Below, one piece after another: positions 1 through 6,459 of a DNA stretch of 6,759 nucleotides. The translations under genes and the position numbers were made by a program. The DNA is taken from positions 1 to 6,759 of the forward strand of contig JALOAH010000149.1 of the NCBI GenBank assembly GCA_023228865.1, written 5' to 3'. Numbering within the stretch: the stretch's first letter is position 1; each line of letters starts with the position of its first letter. A model generated the notes under the pieces. That model was not told where the DNA came from, made no database searches, and saw only the letters and a program-made list of their open reading frames with translations. This DNA comes from Porticoccaceae bacterium. GTDB lineage: Bacteria > Pseudomonadota > Gammaproteobacteria > Pseudomonadales > Porticoccaceae.

Positions 1-359
1 TGGTGTCGCGCTTGATCAGTACTGGCTCACTGCTCGATAAAGGATACCTGTTCTGGGACGAACCGGAAACGAGCCTGAATCCGCGCCTGATCAAGTTGAT
101 TGCACGAATGATCTGTCATCTCAGCAAGCAGGGCATTCAGGTGATTCTAGCGACACATTCCCTATTCCTTCTTAGGGAGCTGGAAATTCTTGGGGGTAGC
201 AAGGAGTTCTCTGACATTGAAAAGCGCTTCTTTGCATTGAGGCCGGGCTCCGACGGTGTGGAAGTAGAGCAGGGTGATGTGCTGGAGGATTTGCAGACAT
301 TGGTGCTGCTGGATGAGGAGCTCGAACAATCTGACCGCTTTATGGAGGTCAGTGACTGA
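1..359 (+). CDS. AAA/ABC-type (OLD-like) ATPase, C-terminal part, 5' end outside window
   Basis: This is the last ~119 codons of a P-loop ATPase whose N-terminal part, including Walker A, lies upstream of the window. The frame is open to the left edge, so the GTG at position 3 is probably an internal valine and not a start. Visible motifs are Walker B with the following D-loop (YLFWDEPETSLNP, about residues 15-27 of the fragment) and the H-switch (ILATHS, about 48-53). This pattern, with WDEPE and ATHS, is typical of AAA_15/AAA_21 OLD-like ATPases found in defence systems such as Septu and Gabija. The tail after the H-switch is short (about 65 residues) and has no TOPRIM nuclease domain. The effector may therefore be the nuclease-like protein encoded one base downstream, which is an inference. 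The ATPase call is secure; the exact subfamily is not. Confidence 0.85.
   Translation, partial: VSRLISTGSLLDKGYLFWDEPETSLNPRLIKLIARMICHLSKQGIQVILATHSLFLLRELEILGGSKEFSDIEKRFFALRPGSDGVEVEQGDVLEDLQTLVLLDEELEQSDRFMEVSD
344..348 (+). promoter_or_regulatory. Ribosome binding site for the PD-(D/E)xK gene
   Basis: GGAGG lies 12 bases upstream of the ATG at 361, inside the last codons of the ATPase gene. The spacing is slightly long but no better start is nearby. It supports translational coupling of the two genes. Confidence 0.5.
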
Positions 360-360
360 T

Positions 361-870
361 ATGCAGGAGCTTGTTGAAGGGACGCTGATGTTTACTTTTC
401 CGGACCCCTTGAAAGCGCAGCAGTACGATGACTGGTCGTTCTACCGTAATCAGTTCAATAGTACTTTTGGTGGTACCAAGGCGGTGGACTTTATCTGTCT
501 GGATCAGCAGTGCACCTGGTTGATTGAGGTCAAAGACTACCGCGCCCACCAGCGCACCAAGCCCAGTGAGCTGGGAGATGAAGTAGCGGCCAAGGTAAGG
601 GATACACTGGCAGGATTAGTCGCCGCTAGTTGCAATGCGAATGATCTGGATGAGCGTCGTTTTGCGGCAAAAGCGGTGAAGAGTAAGTGTTTGCGTGTGG
701 TATTACATATTGAACAACCGCAGAGACCTTCAAGGTTGCGTCCTCAAGTGGTGAATCCTACTGACTTGGTTATGAAGCTGAAGCAGTTGTTGAGAGCAGT
801 CGACGCTCACCCATTGGTTGTAAGCCAACATAACTTAAAACCATATATGCGCTGGCATGTAAAAGGATAA
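361..870 (+). CDS. Small PD-(D/E)xK nuclease-like protein paired with the ATPase
   Basis: The protein has 169 residues. The sequence KAVDF (40-44) followed by WLIEVKDYR (53-61) gives the D-x12-E-V-K signature of PD-(D/E)xK nucleases, with D43, E56 and K58 as candidate metal-binding and catalytic residues. A conserved-looking aromatic stretch [10 protein letters not shown] (23-32) precedes it. The helical part after it (about 70-105) and the strand [10 protein letters not shown] (111-120) fit a compact single-domain nuclease fold. No signal peptide or membrane segment is present. The start at 361 is one base after the ATPase stop, and the stop is seven bases before the DUF499 start, so it is the middle gene of a tight operon. 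It could be the DNA-cutting subunit working with the upstream ATPase, which is an inference. A catalytically inactive or DNA-binding role cannot be excluded. It resembles unnamed proteins found beside AAA ATPase genes in proteobacteria; I know no gene name for it. Confidence 0.8.
   Translation: MQELVEGTLMFTFPDPLKAQQYDDWSFYRNQFNSTFGGTKAVDFICLDQQCTWLIEVKDYRAHQRTKPSELGDEVAAKVRDTLAGLVAASCNANDLDERRFAAKAVKSKCLRVVLHIEQPQRPSRLRPQVVNPTDLVMKLKQLLRAVDAHPLVVSQHNLKPYMRWHVKG
863..867 (+). promoter_or_regulatory. Ribosome binding site for the DUF499 gene
   Basis: AAGGA lies 10 bases before the ATG at 878 and overlaps the last codons of the preceding gene. This indicates translational coupling. Confidence 0.55.
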
Positions 871-877
871 TCGAAGC

Positions 878-3733
878 ATGAGCTTGAAGCCCTGGCGGGA
901 AATCGCCCGCCCCCATAGAGACGTCCTGGAAGGCACTTTCAAACAGTCCGAATTTGCCGCTGACATCACTCAGGTCGCTACGGGTACCGCACCTCCGGAG
1001 TACCAGGATGCGGAGATGTTCTTCGCCCGTACCTTTATCACTGAAGGTATGCGTTTGTTGCTGATCTCCGTGGCGGAGCGTTTGGCAGGCAAGGGTGGCG
1101 ACCCGGTGGTTCAGCTGCAAACCGCTTTTGGCGGTGGTAAAACACACACCATGCTGGCGGTATTTCACTTGGCGAGCCGTAAGGTGAGCACCGACAAGCT
1201 GATGGGCATCCCGCCCATTCTGGATCAGGCGGGTATCAGCGAGTTGCCCAGAGCCCGCATTGCCGTACTGGACGGCATTCGTCAGTCGCCCAGCCAGCCA
1301 AACAGCTATGGTTCCACCATGGTGAACACCCTGTGGGGCGAGCTGGCCTGGCAACTGTTGGGTGAAGAAGGCTATGCCCTGGTGGCAGATAGCGATGCCG
1401 ATGGTACTTCCCCCGGCAAGGAGGTACTGATAGCTCTGCTGACCAAAGCAGCACCCTGCGTGATTCTGATCGATGAATTGGTGGCCTATATTCGCCAGCT
1501 CGAGCTGGGCAAGCAGTATAAGGGTGGCACTTTTGACAGTAATATCAGCTTTATCCAGGGCCTGACCGAGGCGCTGAAGGCGGTACCCAACGCCATTTTG
1601 TTGGCCTCCTTGCCCGAGTCCGAACTGGAAGTGGGCGGTACCATGGGCCAGCGCACACTGAATTCACTGGAGACCTACTTCGCTCGCGTAGAGTCTGTGT
1701 GGAAGCCAGTGGGCTCCAGTGAAGCTTTCGAGATTGTTCGGCGCAGGCTGTTTGATAGCGCCGGGGAACGAGCGCAGGTTGAGGGTATCAGTCGCCAGTT
1801 TTCGGATTTCTACCGGCAACACGCAGAAAAGTTTCCGGTTGAAACCCAGTCCAACGAGTATTTCGAAAGGCTGTGCGCCTCCTATCCCATTCACCCTGAA
1901 GTGTTCGACCGGCTGTATGAGGACTGGTCCACGCTGGACAAGTTTCAGCGCACCCGAGGGGTGTTGCAGTACCTGGCGATTGTCATCCACCGCCTGTGGA
2001 ACTCGGACAACAAGGATGCGCTGATCATGCCCGGCTCGCTGCCGCTGGAAGACAGTAATGTCCGCAACAAGTCGATTCACTATCTGCCCCAGGGCTGGGA
2101 GCCGGTGATCGAAAGGGAAGTGGATGGCCCGCGCTCGATCCCCTATGACATCGATGGCCACCATACCCTGTTTGGCGGTGTCCAAGCTGCCAGGCGCACA
2201 GCTCGCACTATTTTTCTCGGTAGCGCCCCTTCTTCGCAAGAGCAAATGGTTCGCGGTATTCAGGCCGAGCGCATTCTGTTGGGCACGGTGCAACCGGGAC
2301 AAACCATCGGCGTATTTGAAGATGTACTCAAGCGCCTGCGTGATCGCTTGCACTACCTGTATGCCGAGCAGGACCGCTTTTGGCTGGACACCAAACCGAA
2401 CCTCCGCCGCGAGATGGAAAGCCGAAAACAAAATCTCAGCGAGCGGGATGACGTCATTCCTCTGTTGAAAGAGCGCGTTACCCGCGTATTTGGTCGTACC
2501 CACCATTTTGCCGGGATTCATGTGTTCACGCCCTCGGTAGATATACCGGACGACTACGGCTCAGGCCCTCGTCTGGTGGTGCTGCCACTGAATGCTGGCT
2601 ATAGCCGTACCGAAACCAATCAAGCCTATGGCGAAGCAGAGAAAATTCTGCGTAATCGGGGGGAGCAGCCGCGCCAGAAGCAGAATCGCTTGATTTTTCT
2701 GGCTCCTGATTTTGATGGAATCAGCCGCCTGAAAGATCAGGCAAGGGTCTATCTCGCCTGGCGTTCCATCGTGATGGATATCGAAAGCGGCACGCTCAAT
2801 CAGGACCTGTCTCATCTGAATCAAGCCAAGCGCAACCGGGATGCGGCAGACCAAACTCTGAGCCAATTGATTCGCGAAACTTGGAAGTGGCTCGTTGCCC
2901 CGATCGAGGACTTTGTCAAAGGCCGCTTGGCGCTGACCTGGGAGGCCGTGGTTATTCCGCCGACGGCTCCCAACTTGGTTCAAAGCATTGAAGAGAAGCT
3001 GCGGGAGGAAGAGTGGCTGGTTTATGAATGGTCGCCGATCCATCTGCGCAAGGTACTTACGGATTGGTATCTGAAGGATGGCGTCAAGGAAGTCAGCGCA
3101 CTGAAAGTGTGGCAAAACAGTTGTCATTACCTGTACCTGCCGCGCCTGGTAAACGACCAGGTGTTTCGCAACGCGATTGCTCAGGGTGTGGAAACACAGG
3201 ATTACTTTGGCTTCGCCTCAGGTAAAGAGGGCGATCGGTACCTTGGTTTTAGCTTCGGAAATGGCTCAATCGCTGCGTTGGATGATACGTCACTACTGAT
3301 TGATAGAGAGGCTGCGGCTGCATACGCGGAAAAGCTGCGCCAGGCACAACAACCGCCGGTAACAGATCCTGATGGCGCCACTTTCGATGAAAGTCATGTA
3401 GGCGGATCGTCAGCTGACACTGACAACGCGGCCAAACCGCGTGAAGGTGATGCCCAGGGTAGCGTTGGCGGTGTACGAGAAAGCGTAAGTACAGCACCTA
3501 AAACTCGCTTCTATGGGACGGTGGATCTGGATGCGCTGAAGGCCAAGATGGAATTTGCCACCATCATGGACGAAATCGTCCAGCAGTTTACTGCCCAGTT
3601 GGGAGTTGAGGTCACCATCTCCGTTGAGATCGAAGCTCGCAAGAAAGGCGGCTTTGATGAGTCGTTGCAACGCACTATTAAGGAAAACAGCAATGTCCTG
3701 AAATTTAGTTCTTCAGAGTTTGAAGAGGATTGA
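878..3733 (+). CDS. DUF499 family AAA+ ATPase, predicted defence-system component
   Basis: This 951-residue cytoplasmic protein matches the DUF499 (COG1483-type) predicted ATPases in length and layout. The N-terminal family signature is [14 protein letters not shown] (3-16). Next is the P-loop [14 protein letters not shown] (77-90), where K88 and T89 bind nucleotide. The first glycine of the usual GxxxxGKT is replaced by threonine, which appears normal for the family. Walker B is CVILIDE (194-200, D199 and E200). A long helical middle region follows. A hydrophilic, low-complexity linker spans about 822-876. A compact C-terminal domain (about 877-951) begins [11 protein letters not shown] and contains an alternating strand [11 protein letters not shown]. 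Family members occur with adenine methylases (for example DUF1156) and helicases in restriction-like anti-phage loci, and I recall a described distant link to BrxC/PglY of BREX. No methylase is in this window. Here the gene follows the ATPase and nuclease-like genes directly, which suggests one functional complex. The family call is firm; the role in defence is inferred from context. Confidence 0.9.
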   Translation: MSLKPWREIARPHRDVLEGTFKQSEFAADITQVATGTAPPEYQDAEMFFARTFITEGMRLLLISVAERLAGKGGDPVVQLQTAFGGGKTHTMLAVFHLASRKVSTDKLMGIPPILDQAGISELPRARIAVLDGIRQSPSQPNSYGSTMVNTLWGELAWQLLGEEGYALVADSDADGTSPGKEVLIALLTKAAPCVILIDELVAYIRQLELGKQYKGGTFDSNISFIQGLTEALKAVPNAILLASLPESELEVGGTMGQRTLNSLETYFARVESVWKPVGSSEAFEIVRRRLFDSAGERAQVEGISRQFSDFYRQHAEKFPVETQSNEYFERLCASYPIHPEVFDRLYEDWSTLDKFQRTRGVLQYLAIVIHRLWNSDNKDALIMPGSLPLEDSNVRNKSIHYLPQGWEPVIEREVDGPRSIPYDIDGHHTLFGGVQAARRTARTIFLGSAPSSQEQMVRGIQAERILLGTVQPGQTIGVFEDVLKRLRDRLHYLYAEQDRFWLDTKPNLRREMESRKQNLSERDDVIPLLKERVTRVFGRTHHFAGIHVFTPSVDIPDDYGSGPRLVVLPLNAGYSRTETNQAYGEAEKILRNRGEQPRQKQNRLIFLAPDFDGISRLKDQARVYLAWRSIVMDIESGTLNQDLSHLNQAKRNRDAADQTLSQLIRETWKWLVAPIEDFVKGRLALTWEAVVIPPTAPNLVQSIEEKLREEEWLVYEWSPIHLRKVLTDWYLKDGVKEVSALKVWQNSCHYLYLPRLVNDQVFRNAIAQGVETQDYFGFASGKEGDRYLGFSFGNGSIAALDDTSLLIDREAAAAYAEKLRQAQQPPVTDPDGATFDESHVGGSSADTDNAAKPREGDAQGSVGGVRESVSTAPKTRFYGTVDLDALKAKMEFATIMDEIVQQFTAQLGVEVTISVEIEARKKGGFDESLQRTIKENSNVLKFSSSEFEED

Positions 3734-3821
3734 CCTTAATGGGAGCTGAGAGAGAGCCATAAAGCTGCTGCTGTCGCAGAGAAGTTATCGTGGACACTGG
3801 GTTTTGTTTAATCTTCACTGT

Positions 3822-3826
3822 AGGGG
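3822..3826 (+). promoter_or_regulatory. Ribosome binding site deciding the start at 3835
   Basis: AGGGG sits eight bases upstream of the ATG at 3835. An in-frame GTG at 3790 would add 15 residues but has no comparable site, so 3835 is preferred. Confidence 0.65.
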
Positions 3827-3834
3827 AATCAGTT

Positions 3835-4506
3835 ATGAACTCGAACCAAAGTAGTGGTGGAAAAGAGCTGATTCGCTCAGTGTGCACTAGCGGTGCAGGT
3901 ACTATCGCTTTAGATGGAGCCGAGATGGCGCTGGATTCTATGTTGGATGATGGGCTGCTTCGAGATATCCCAATATTTGGTTGGGTTGTAAAGATTTATG
4001 GGGCGTATCAGGGCATTAAAGAAAGAATTTTTTTGAAAAAGATATGTCGTTTCTTAGGGGCAGCACAGAAGACTACTGAAGACGAAAGGCGATTATTTTT
4101 AGCACGAATGGAAGCTGATCCAGATCACCAGAAAAAGGTGGGTGAAGGAGTTTTGCTGCTCATTGATCGCCATGAAGACTCAGGGAAGTCTGAACTCTTG
4201 GGGAGAGTATTTGCATCGTATATAAAAGACGAAATTACCTATGAAGAGTTCCAGCGCTATGCATTCATAATAGATAAGCTTTTTTTGAAAGATCTTGTAG
4301 ATTTAGGTCAATACTACACGAAGCTTGGTGATTTTGAAGAATCTAGAAAGAGGGGGGATAAAGTGCGACTTGGTCAATTCCTCGAAGAAATGACAATCCA
4401 GACACTTTTAGGTATCGGGCTGCTTGACTCTGAAGGCTATATCGAGACTAAATTTAGTCGCAATGAGCGTGGGGATAAGCTGATCAGCATACTTAAGGGT
4501 AAGTAA
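3835..4506 (+). CDS. Uncharacterised 223-residue protein with hydrophobic segment and winged-helix-like tail
   Basis: I do not recognise a named family. The N-terminal part has small residues and then LDSMLDDGLLRDIPIFGW (33-50), leading into a moderately hydrophobic stretch (about 41-60) that could touch or enter a membrane. A basic segment FLKKICRFL (66-74) follows. The middle (about 80-165) is predicted helical, with LLLIDR (107-112), LLGRVFASYIKDEITYEEF (121-139) and IIDKLFLKDL (145-154). The last ~35 residues (LLGIGLLDSEGYI, then ERGDKLISIL) resemble a winged-helix end of the LxxLGLL...TxxGxxLI type. Similar unnamed proteins with a DGxLKDIPIxG motif occur scattered in bacterial genomes. 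The gene is visibly richer in A+T than its neighbours and uses more A/T-ending codons, which suggests a separate acquisition. It lies 101 bases after the DUF499 gene on the same strand and just before a terminator. It could be an accessory or regulator of that operon or an independent cargo gene. Confidence 0.8.
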   Translation: MNSNQSSGGKELIRSVCTSGAGTIALDGAEMALDSMLDDGLLRDIPIFGWVVKIYGAYQGIKERIFLKKICRFLGAAQKTTEDERRLFLARMEADPDHQKKVGEGVLLLIDRHEDSGKSELLGRVFASYIKDEITYEEFQRYAFIIDKLFLKDLVDLGQYYTKLGDFEESRKRGDKVRLGQFLEEMTIQTLLGIGLLDSEGYIETKFSRNERGDKLISILKGK

Positions 4507-4699
4507 AATATTAGAAACATTTTCATACTTTAGTTTGTAAATGAATGGCTGGGATGAGAGTTGGTTGTCTACAAAAATGAAAAGTGTTTTGGAATTCCGA
4601 GACCTTTCGGTCTCGGCGTACTTTTTTCAGTCTGACCTGGTTGTTTGTTGTTCATAGTAGCTACAACGGAGTTGGTTTTCAGTGTTGAGAAAGACGTGC
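4507..4699. other. Gene-free strip between converging units
   Basis: This A+T-rich interval separates the plus-strand cargo from the minus-strand backbone. I see no convincing gene. It holds the terminator at 4597-4627 and a 9-base direct repeat GAGTTGGTT (4558-4566 and 4669-4677). The palindrome GTAGCTAC lies at 4657-4664. It is a plausible location for the cargo/backbone boundary. Confidence 0.5.
4597..4627 (+). terminator. Rho-independent terminator ending the plus-strand unit
   Basis: The perfect 8-bp stem CCGAGACC/GGTCTCGG (4597-4604 and 4609-4616) has a four-base loop TTTC. Six T residues follow at 4622-4627, after a five-base spacer. It lies 90 bases beyond the stop of the 223-residue gene. 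The T-run is on the plus strand only, so it should mainly stop plus-strand transcripts. Confidence 0.75.
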
Positions 4700-4774
4700 T
4701 TAAAGCAGTCCTCTCTCCGCAAAGCTCACTGAACTCGCACCACCAATAACCAAATGATCCAGCAGCCTCACATC
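4700..4774 (-). pseudogene. radC: 3' remnant of a radC-type gene fused in frame to yqaJ
   Basis: The last ~23 codons of the yqaJ reading frame encode LLDHLVIGG and then VSFAERGLL followed by TAA. This is the characteristic C-terminus of RadC/JAB-domain proteins of mobile elements (consensus LLDHxVxG...VSFAERGLL). Nothing else of RadC remains: the JAMM metal-binding motif (HxH...SxxD) is absent. The match begins immediately after the YqaJ-like sequence VTGKQTADV, so the join is near codons 174-177 (about 4766-4777). A short shared sequence around the DV codons, present in both families at this point, may have served as the crossover. The remnant supplies the stop codon for the chimeric gene. 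Confidence 0.8.
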
Positions 4775-5296
4775 AGCGGTTTGCTTGCCGGTCACCGCCA
4801 ATTGGTGCATCACTTGGACCTCGACATACTTGGGTACCCCGTCACGCCACAGTCGAGCGCCATTGAGCCCCGCTGTTTTGCACTCCAGAATCTGCACCTC
4901 GCCACTGCCGACCACCTCCCGGTCGATATTGGCCAGCATCCAGGGGATATCCGGGTGTTGCAGAATGGCGTTGACCCTGCGCACCTTCAAGCCAGTACGG
5001 CGCTGGTACTGGGCGGCCACCACCGGTTCCAGCACCACGCCCCAGAATACCGGTGCGGTGTCATCGTCCGGGTCGGGTTTGGCAAGTCCCTGATCTCGGT
5101 TGGTCTTCTCCAGCCACAGCTCCAGCTGCGATTTGTAGGGATTGAGGCCGATAGCCGCCGCTGCGTCACTGCTGCCGATGCCGGTTTGCCGTACCTTGAG
5201 CCATTTCTCACTGCTCAGGTCTTTGGTGGACACCAGACGAAGCGCCGGAAGCGCTTGGCTACGGGCTTGGGTAGGGGCAGATGTAGGTGTACTCAT
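4700..5296 (-). CDS. YqaJ-family (lambda-exonuclease-like) recombinase, C-terminus replaced by RadC tail
   Basis: YqaJ enzymes are 5'-3' DNA exonucleases that work with a single-strand annealing protein in phage- and plasmid-type recombination. This copy has 198 residues, against roughly 300 or more in relatives on mobile elements. The core motifs are present: RQTGIGSSDAAAAIGLNPY (36-54), FWGVVLEP (84-91, E90), MLANIDREV (120-128, D125), ILECK (136-140, E138 and K140) and YVEVQVMHQLAVTG (157-170, Q161 and Q165). These match the E/D/ExK metal centre and the conserved glutamines, so the active site is probably intact. After residue 175 the sequence switches to a RadC C-terminus and stops. The usual helical C-terminal region is lost, so stability or oligomer formation may be affected. 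The ATG at 5294-5296 has GGGAG (5305-5309 on the minus strand) eight bases upstream. It follows the DUF932 gene with a 73-bp gap that contains a hairpin. No annealing protein gene is visible. Confidence 0.85.
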   Translation of the reverse strand: MSTPTSAPTQARSQALPALRLVSTKDLSSEKWLKVRQTGIGSSDAAAAIGLNPYKSQLELWLEKTNRDQGLAKPDPDDDTAPVFWGVVLEPVVAAQYQRRTGLKVRRVNAILQHPDIPWMLANIDREVVGSGEVQILECKTAGLNGARLWRDGVPKYVEVQVMHQLAVTGKQTADVRLLDHLVIGGASSVSFAERGLL

Positions 5297-5310
5297 GTTG
5301 TCTTCTCCCG

Positions 5311-5350
5311 AAATAAAAGAGGCCGACCCGGTACTGCCAGGTCGGCCCTT
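5311..5350 (-). terminator. Hairpin with T-rich tail between DUF932 and yqaJ genes
   Basis: A perfect 8-bp stem GGCCGACC/GGTCGGCC (5321-5328 and 5340-5347) has an 11-base loop. On the minus strand it is followed by TCTTTTATTT. It fits a rho-independent terminator or attenuator after the DUF932 gene and ends about ten bases before the yqaJ ribosome binding site. It may therefore lower yqaJ expression relative to DUF932. Confidence 0.65.
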
Positions 5351-5369
5351 ATGACGTTGCGTGGAATGA

Positions 5370-6338
5370 TCAAGCGGCGAGGCGTGTCGCTTCTTCGAGG
5401 GCTTTCTGTTTCAAACTGGCACCGACGCCAAACCAGGCTGAATCCAGACGGTAATCCGTGTTCCTCGCCCGGCGCTGGTGATCCACATACTCTGTGACGG
5501 CGCTCAATAGGCCGTAGGCAGTGCCTTTGGCCGATACCAGATCAGAGCCCATGCCCTTGCCGTTGAACAGGCTCAGCACGGTAGCTTTGGCCCGCTCGTG
5601 GGGTTTACTGCCGTTGGTGGGCGGGGGCGCCGTCGGGTCAGTAAAAACGCGGTCGATGAACTGCAAGGCTTCCTTATTCTTGACGCGGCGGTGGGAGAGC
5701 GTTTTCAGCCGGTACATAAACTCATCCCAGGCCGAGACCGAGATACCCAACTGCTGTTTGACAGCGTCAGGGTCGAATACCGTGTTGTGACGTACCTTGA
5801 CAGCATTGACGGCCCCTGCCGTTGCCACGGCCAGGGTGTTGTTGCACACCACGCGGATACTGGTGAACTGCGCTGTGGTGGCCATGCTGCCGTCACAGGC
5901 GGTCGCCAGCAGGACATAGGCGTTGGTCTGGTCGTTGCCACCCAGCACGCCGGTTTGACCGGTACGGGCAAGCGCCCACAGCTTGCGCCCGCCCTTGAGC
6001 ACACCGGCGGTATCCAGCTCGAACCCTGACTTTTCGGTCAGATCGCGATAGAACTCCAGGATCTCGCGGGGCTGTACCACCTTATACCGGTTCCCGACGA
6101 CCGACAGTGGCGCTCGATTGTCGGAGCGGAACAGTACTTTGTGGTCGGGGTAGGACAGGATCTGGCTGAACTCATCGCTGGCATCAGCGGTGAAGTGCAC
6201 CGGACTTTCGAGAATGTCCCAGTCCATGCCCGCCTGGCGGGACCAGACATCAATGGATTGTCCTTCGGCAAGCCGGTTGCCGAGGCCATGCCAGGGTGTG
6301 CGGCCCACATAGGCCATGGTTTCAACAAGATGTGCCAT
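5370..6338 (-). CDS. DUF932 (TIGR03299-type) phage/plasmid-like protein
   Basis: The protein has 322 residues, normal for the family. Recognisable blocks are TPWHGLGNRL (14-23), VLFRSDNRAPLSVVGNRYK (68-86) leading into VVQPREILEFYRDL (87-100), and GGRKLWALARTG (116-127). YVLLATACDGSMATTAQFTS (141-160) and IRVVCNNTLAVA (161-172) follow, the most conserved stretch of these proteins. The C-terminal part has NGKGMGSDL (259-267) and TAYGLLSAVTEYVDH (273-287). No signal peptide or membrane segment is seen. Members are carried by plasmids, integrative elements and phages, often next to recombination genes; their biochemical role is not established. The start at 6338 is chosen because AGGAGA (6347-6352, minus strand) is eight bases upstream. 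A start at 6365 would add nine residues in front of that site and is unlikely. The next gene in the same direction is yqaJ, 73 bp on. Confidence 0.9.
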   Translation of the reverse strand: MAHLVETMAYVGRTPWHGLGNRLAEGQSIDVWSRQAGMDWDILESPVHFTADASDEFSQILSYPDHKVLFRSDNRAPLSVVGNRYKVVQPREILEFYRDLTEKSGFELDTAGVLKGGRKLWALARTGQTGVLGGNDQTNAYVLLATACDGSMATTAQFTSIRVVCNNTLAVATAGAVNAVKVRHNTVFDPDAVKQQLGISVSAWDEFMYRLKTLSHRRVKNKEALQFIDRVFTDPTAPPPTNGSKPHERAKATVLSLFNGKGMGSDLVSAKGTAYGLLSAVTEYVDHQRRARNTDYRLDSAWFGVGASLKQKALEEATRLAA

Positions 6339-6346
6339 GAGGTATC

Positions 6347-6352
6347 TCTCCT
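6347..6352 (-). promoter_or_regulatory. Ribosome binding site for the DUF932 gene
   Basis: AGGAGA on the minus strand is eight bases from the ATG at 6336-6338. It decides between that start and the in-frame ATG at 6363-6365, which lies upstream of it. Confidence 0.75.
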
Positions 6353-6369
6353 GTGTAAACGGCATAAAT

Positions 6370-6394
6370 GGGCACAGACAGGCTGCCTGTGCCC
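6370..6394 (-). repeat. Hairpin in the leader of the DUF932 gene
   Basis: The inverted repeat GGGCACAG/CTGTGCCC (6370-6377 and 6387-6394) has a nine-base loop. An alternative inner pairing CAGGC-T-GCCTG overlaps it. On the minus strand it is followed by ATTTATG, which is too poor in T for a confident terminator. It lies 17 bases before the DUF932 ribosome binding site and could be a terminator of the upstream gene, a transcript-stabilising hairpin or a protein-binding operator. Confidence 0.5.
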
Positions 6395-6459
6395 TGATGA
6401 GGATGAAGAGGGGTAAGGGGGCGGAGTGACCGAGCTAGAAAGCCGGGGTAAAACGAGGG

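Noticed and set aside
274..360. In-frame upstream extension of the PD-(D/E)xK gene starting at 274
   Set aside because: It would overlap the ATPase gene by 86 bases, and its translation (rich in W, C and R) is an out-of-frame reading of the ATPase. The ATG at 361 gives a sensible family-like N-terminus.
770..1354. Minus-strand open frame (194 codons) over the start of the DUF499 gene
   Set aside because: It is antisense to the operon junction and the P-loop region, with no domain signature.
1664..2521. Long minus-strand open frame (285 codons) inside the DUF499 gene
   Set aside because: It lies wholly opposite a clear conserved gene, has no recognisable domain and reads like antisense translation.
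3785..3812. Possible promoter TTATCG-16-TTTAAT ahead of the 223-residue gene
   Set aside because: The -35 box matches the consensus poorly, and chance hits are expected in A+T-rich DNA.
3790..3834. GTG start at 3790 for the 223-residue gene
   Set aside because: It has no good ribosome binding site, while the ATG at 3835 has AGGGG at proper spacing.
4647..4667. Short inverted repeat GTTGT/ACAAC and palindrome GTAGCTAC as a possible recombination site
   Set aside because: The arms are only 4-5 bases, with no partner copy in the window and no integrase gene nearby; likely chance.
4754..5497. Plus-strand open frame (247 codons) across yqaJ and the intergenic hairpin
   Set aside because: It is antisense to the conserved YqaJ motifs and runs through a terminator-like hairpin into the DUF932 end; its composition is non-protein-like.
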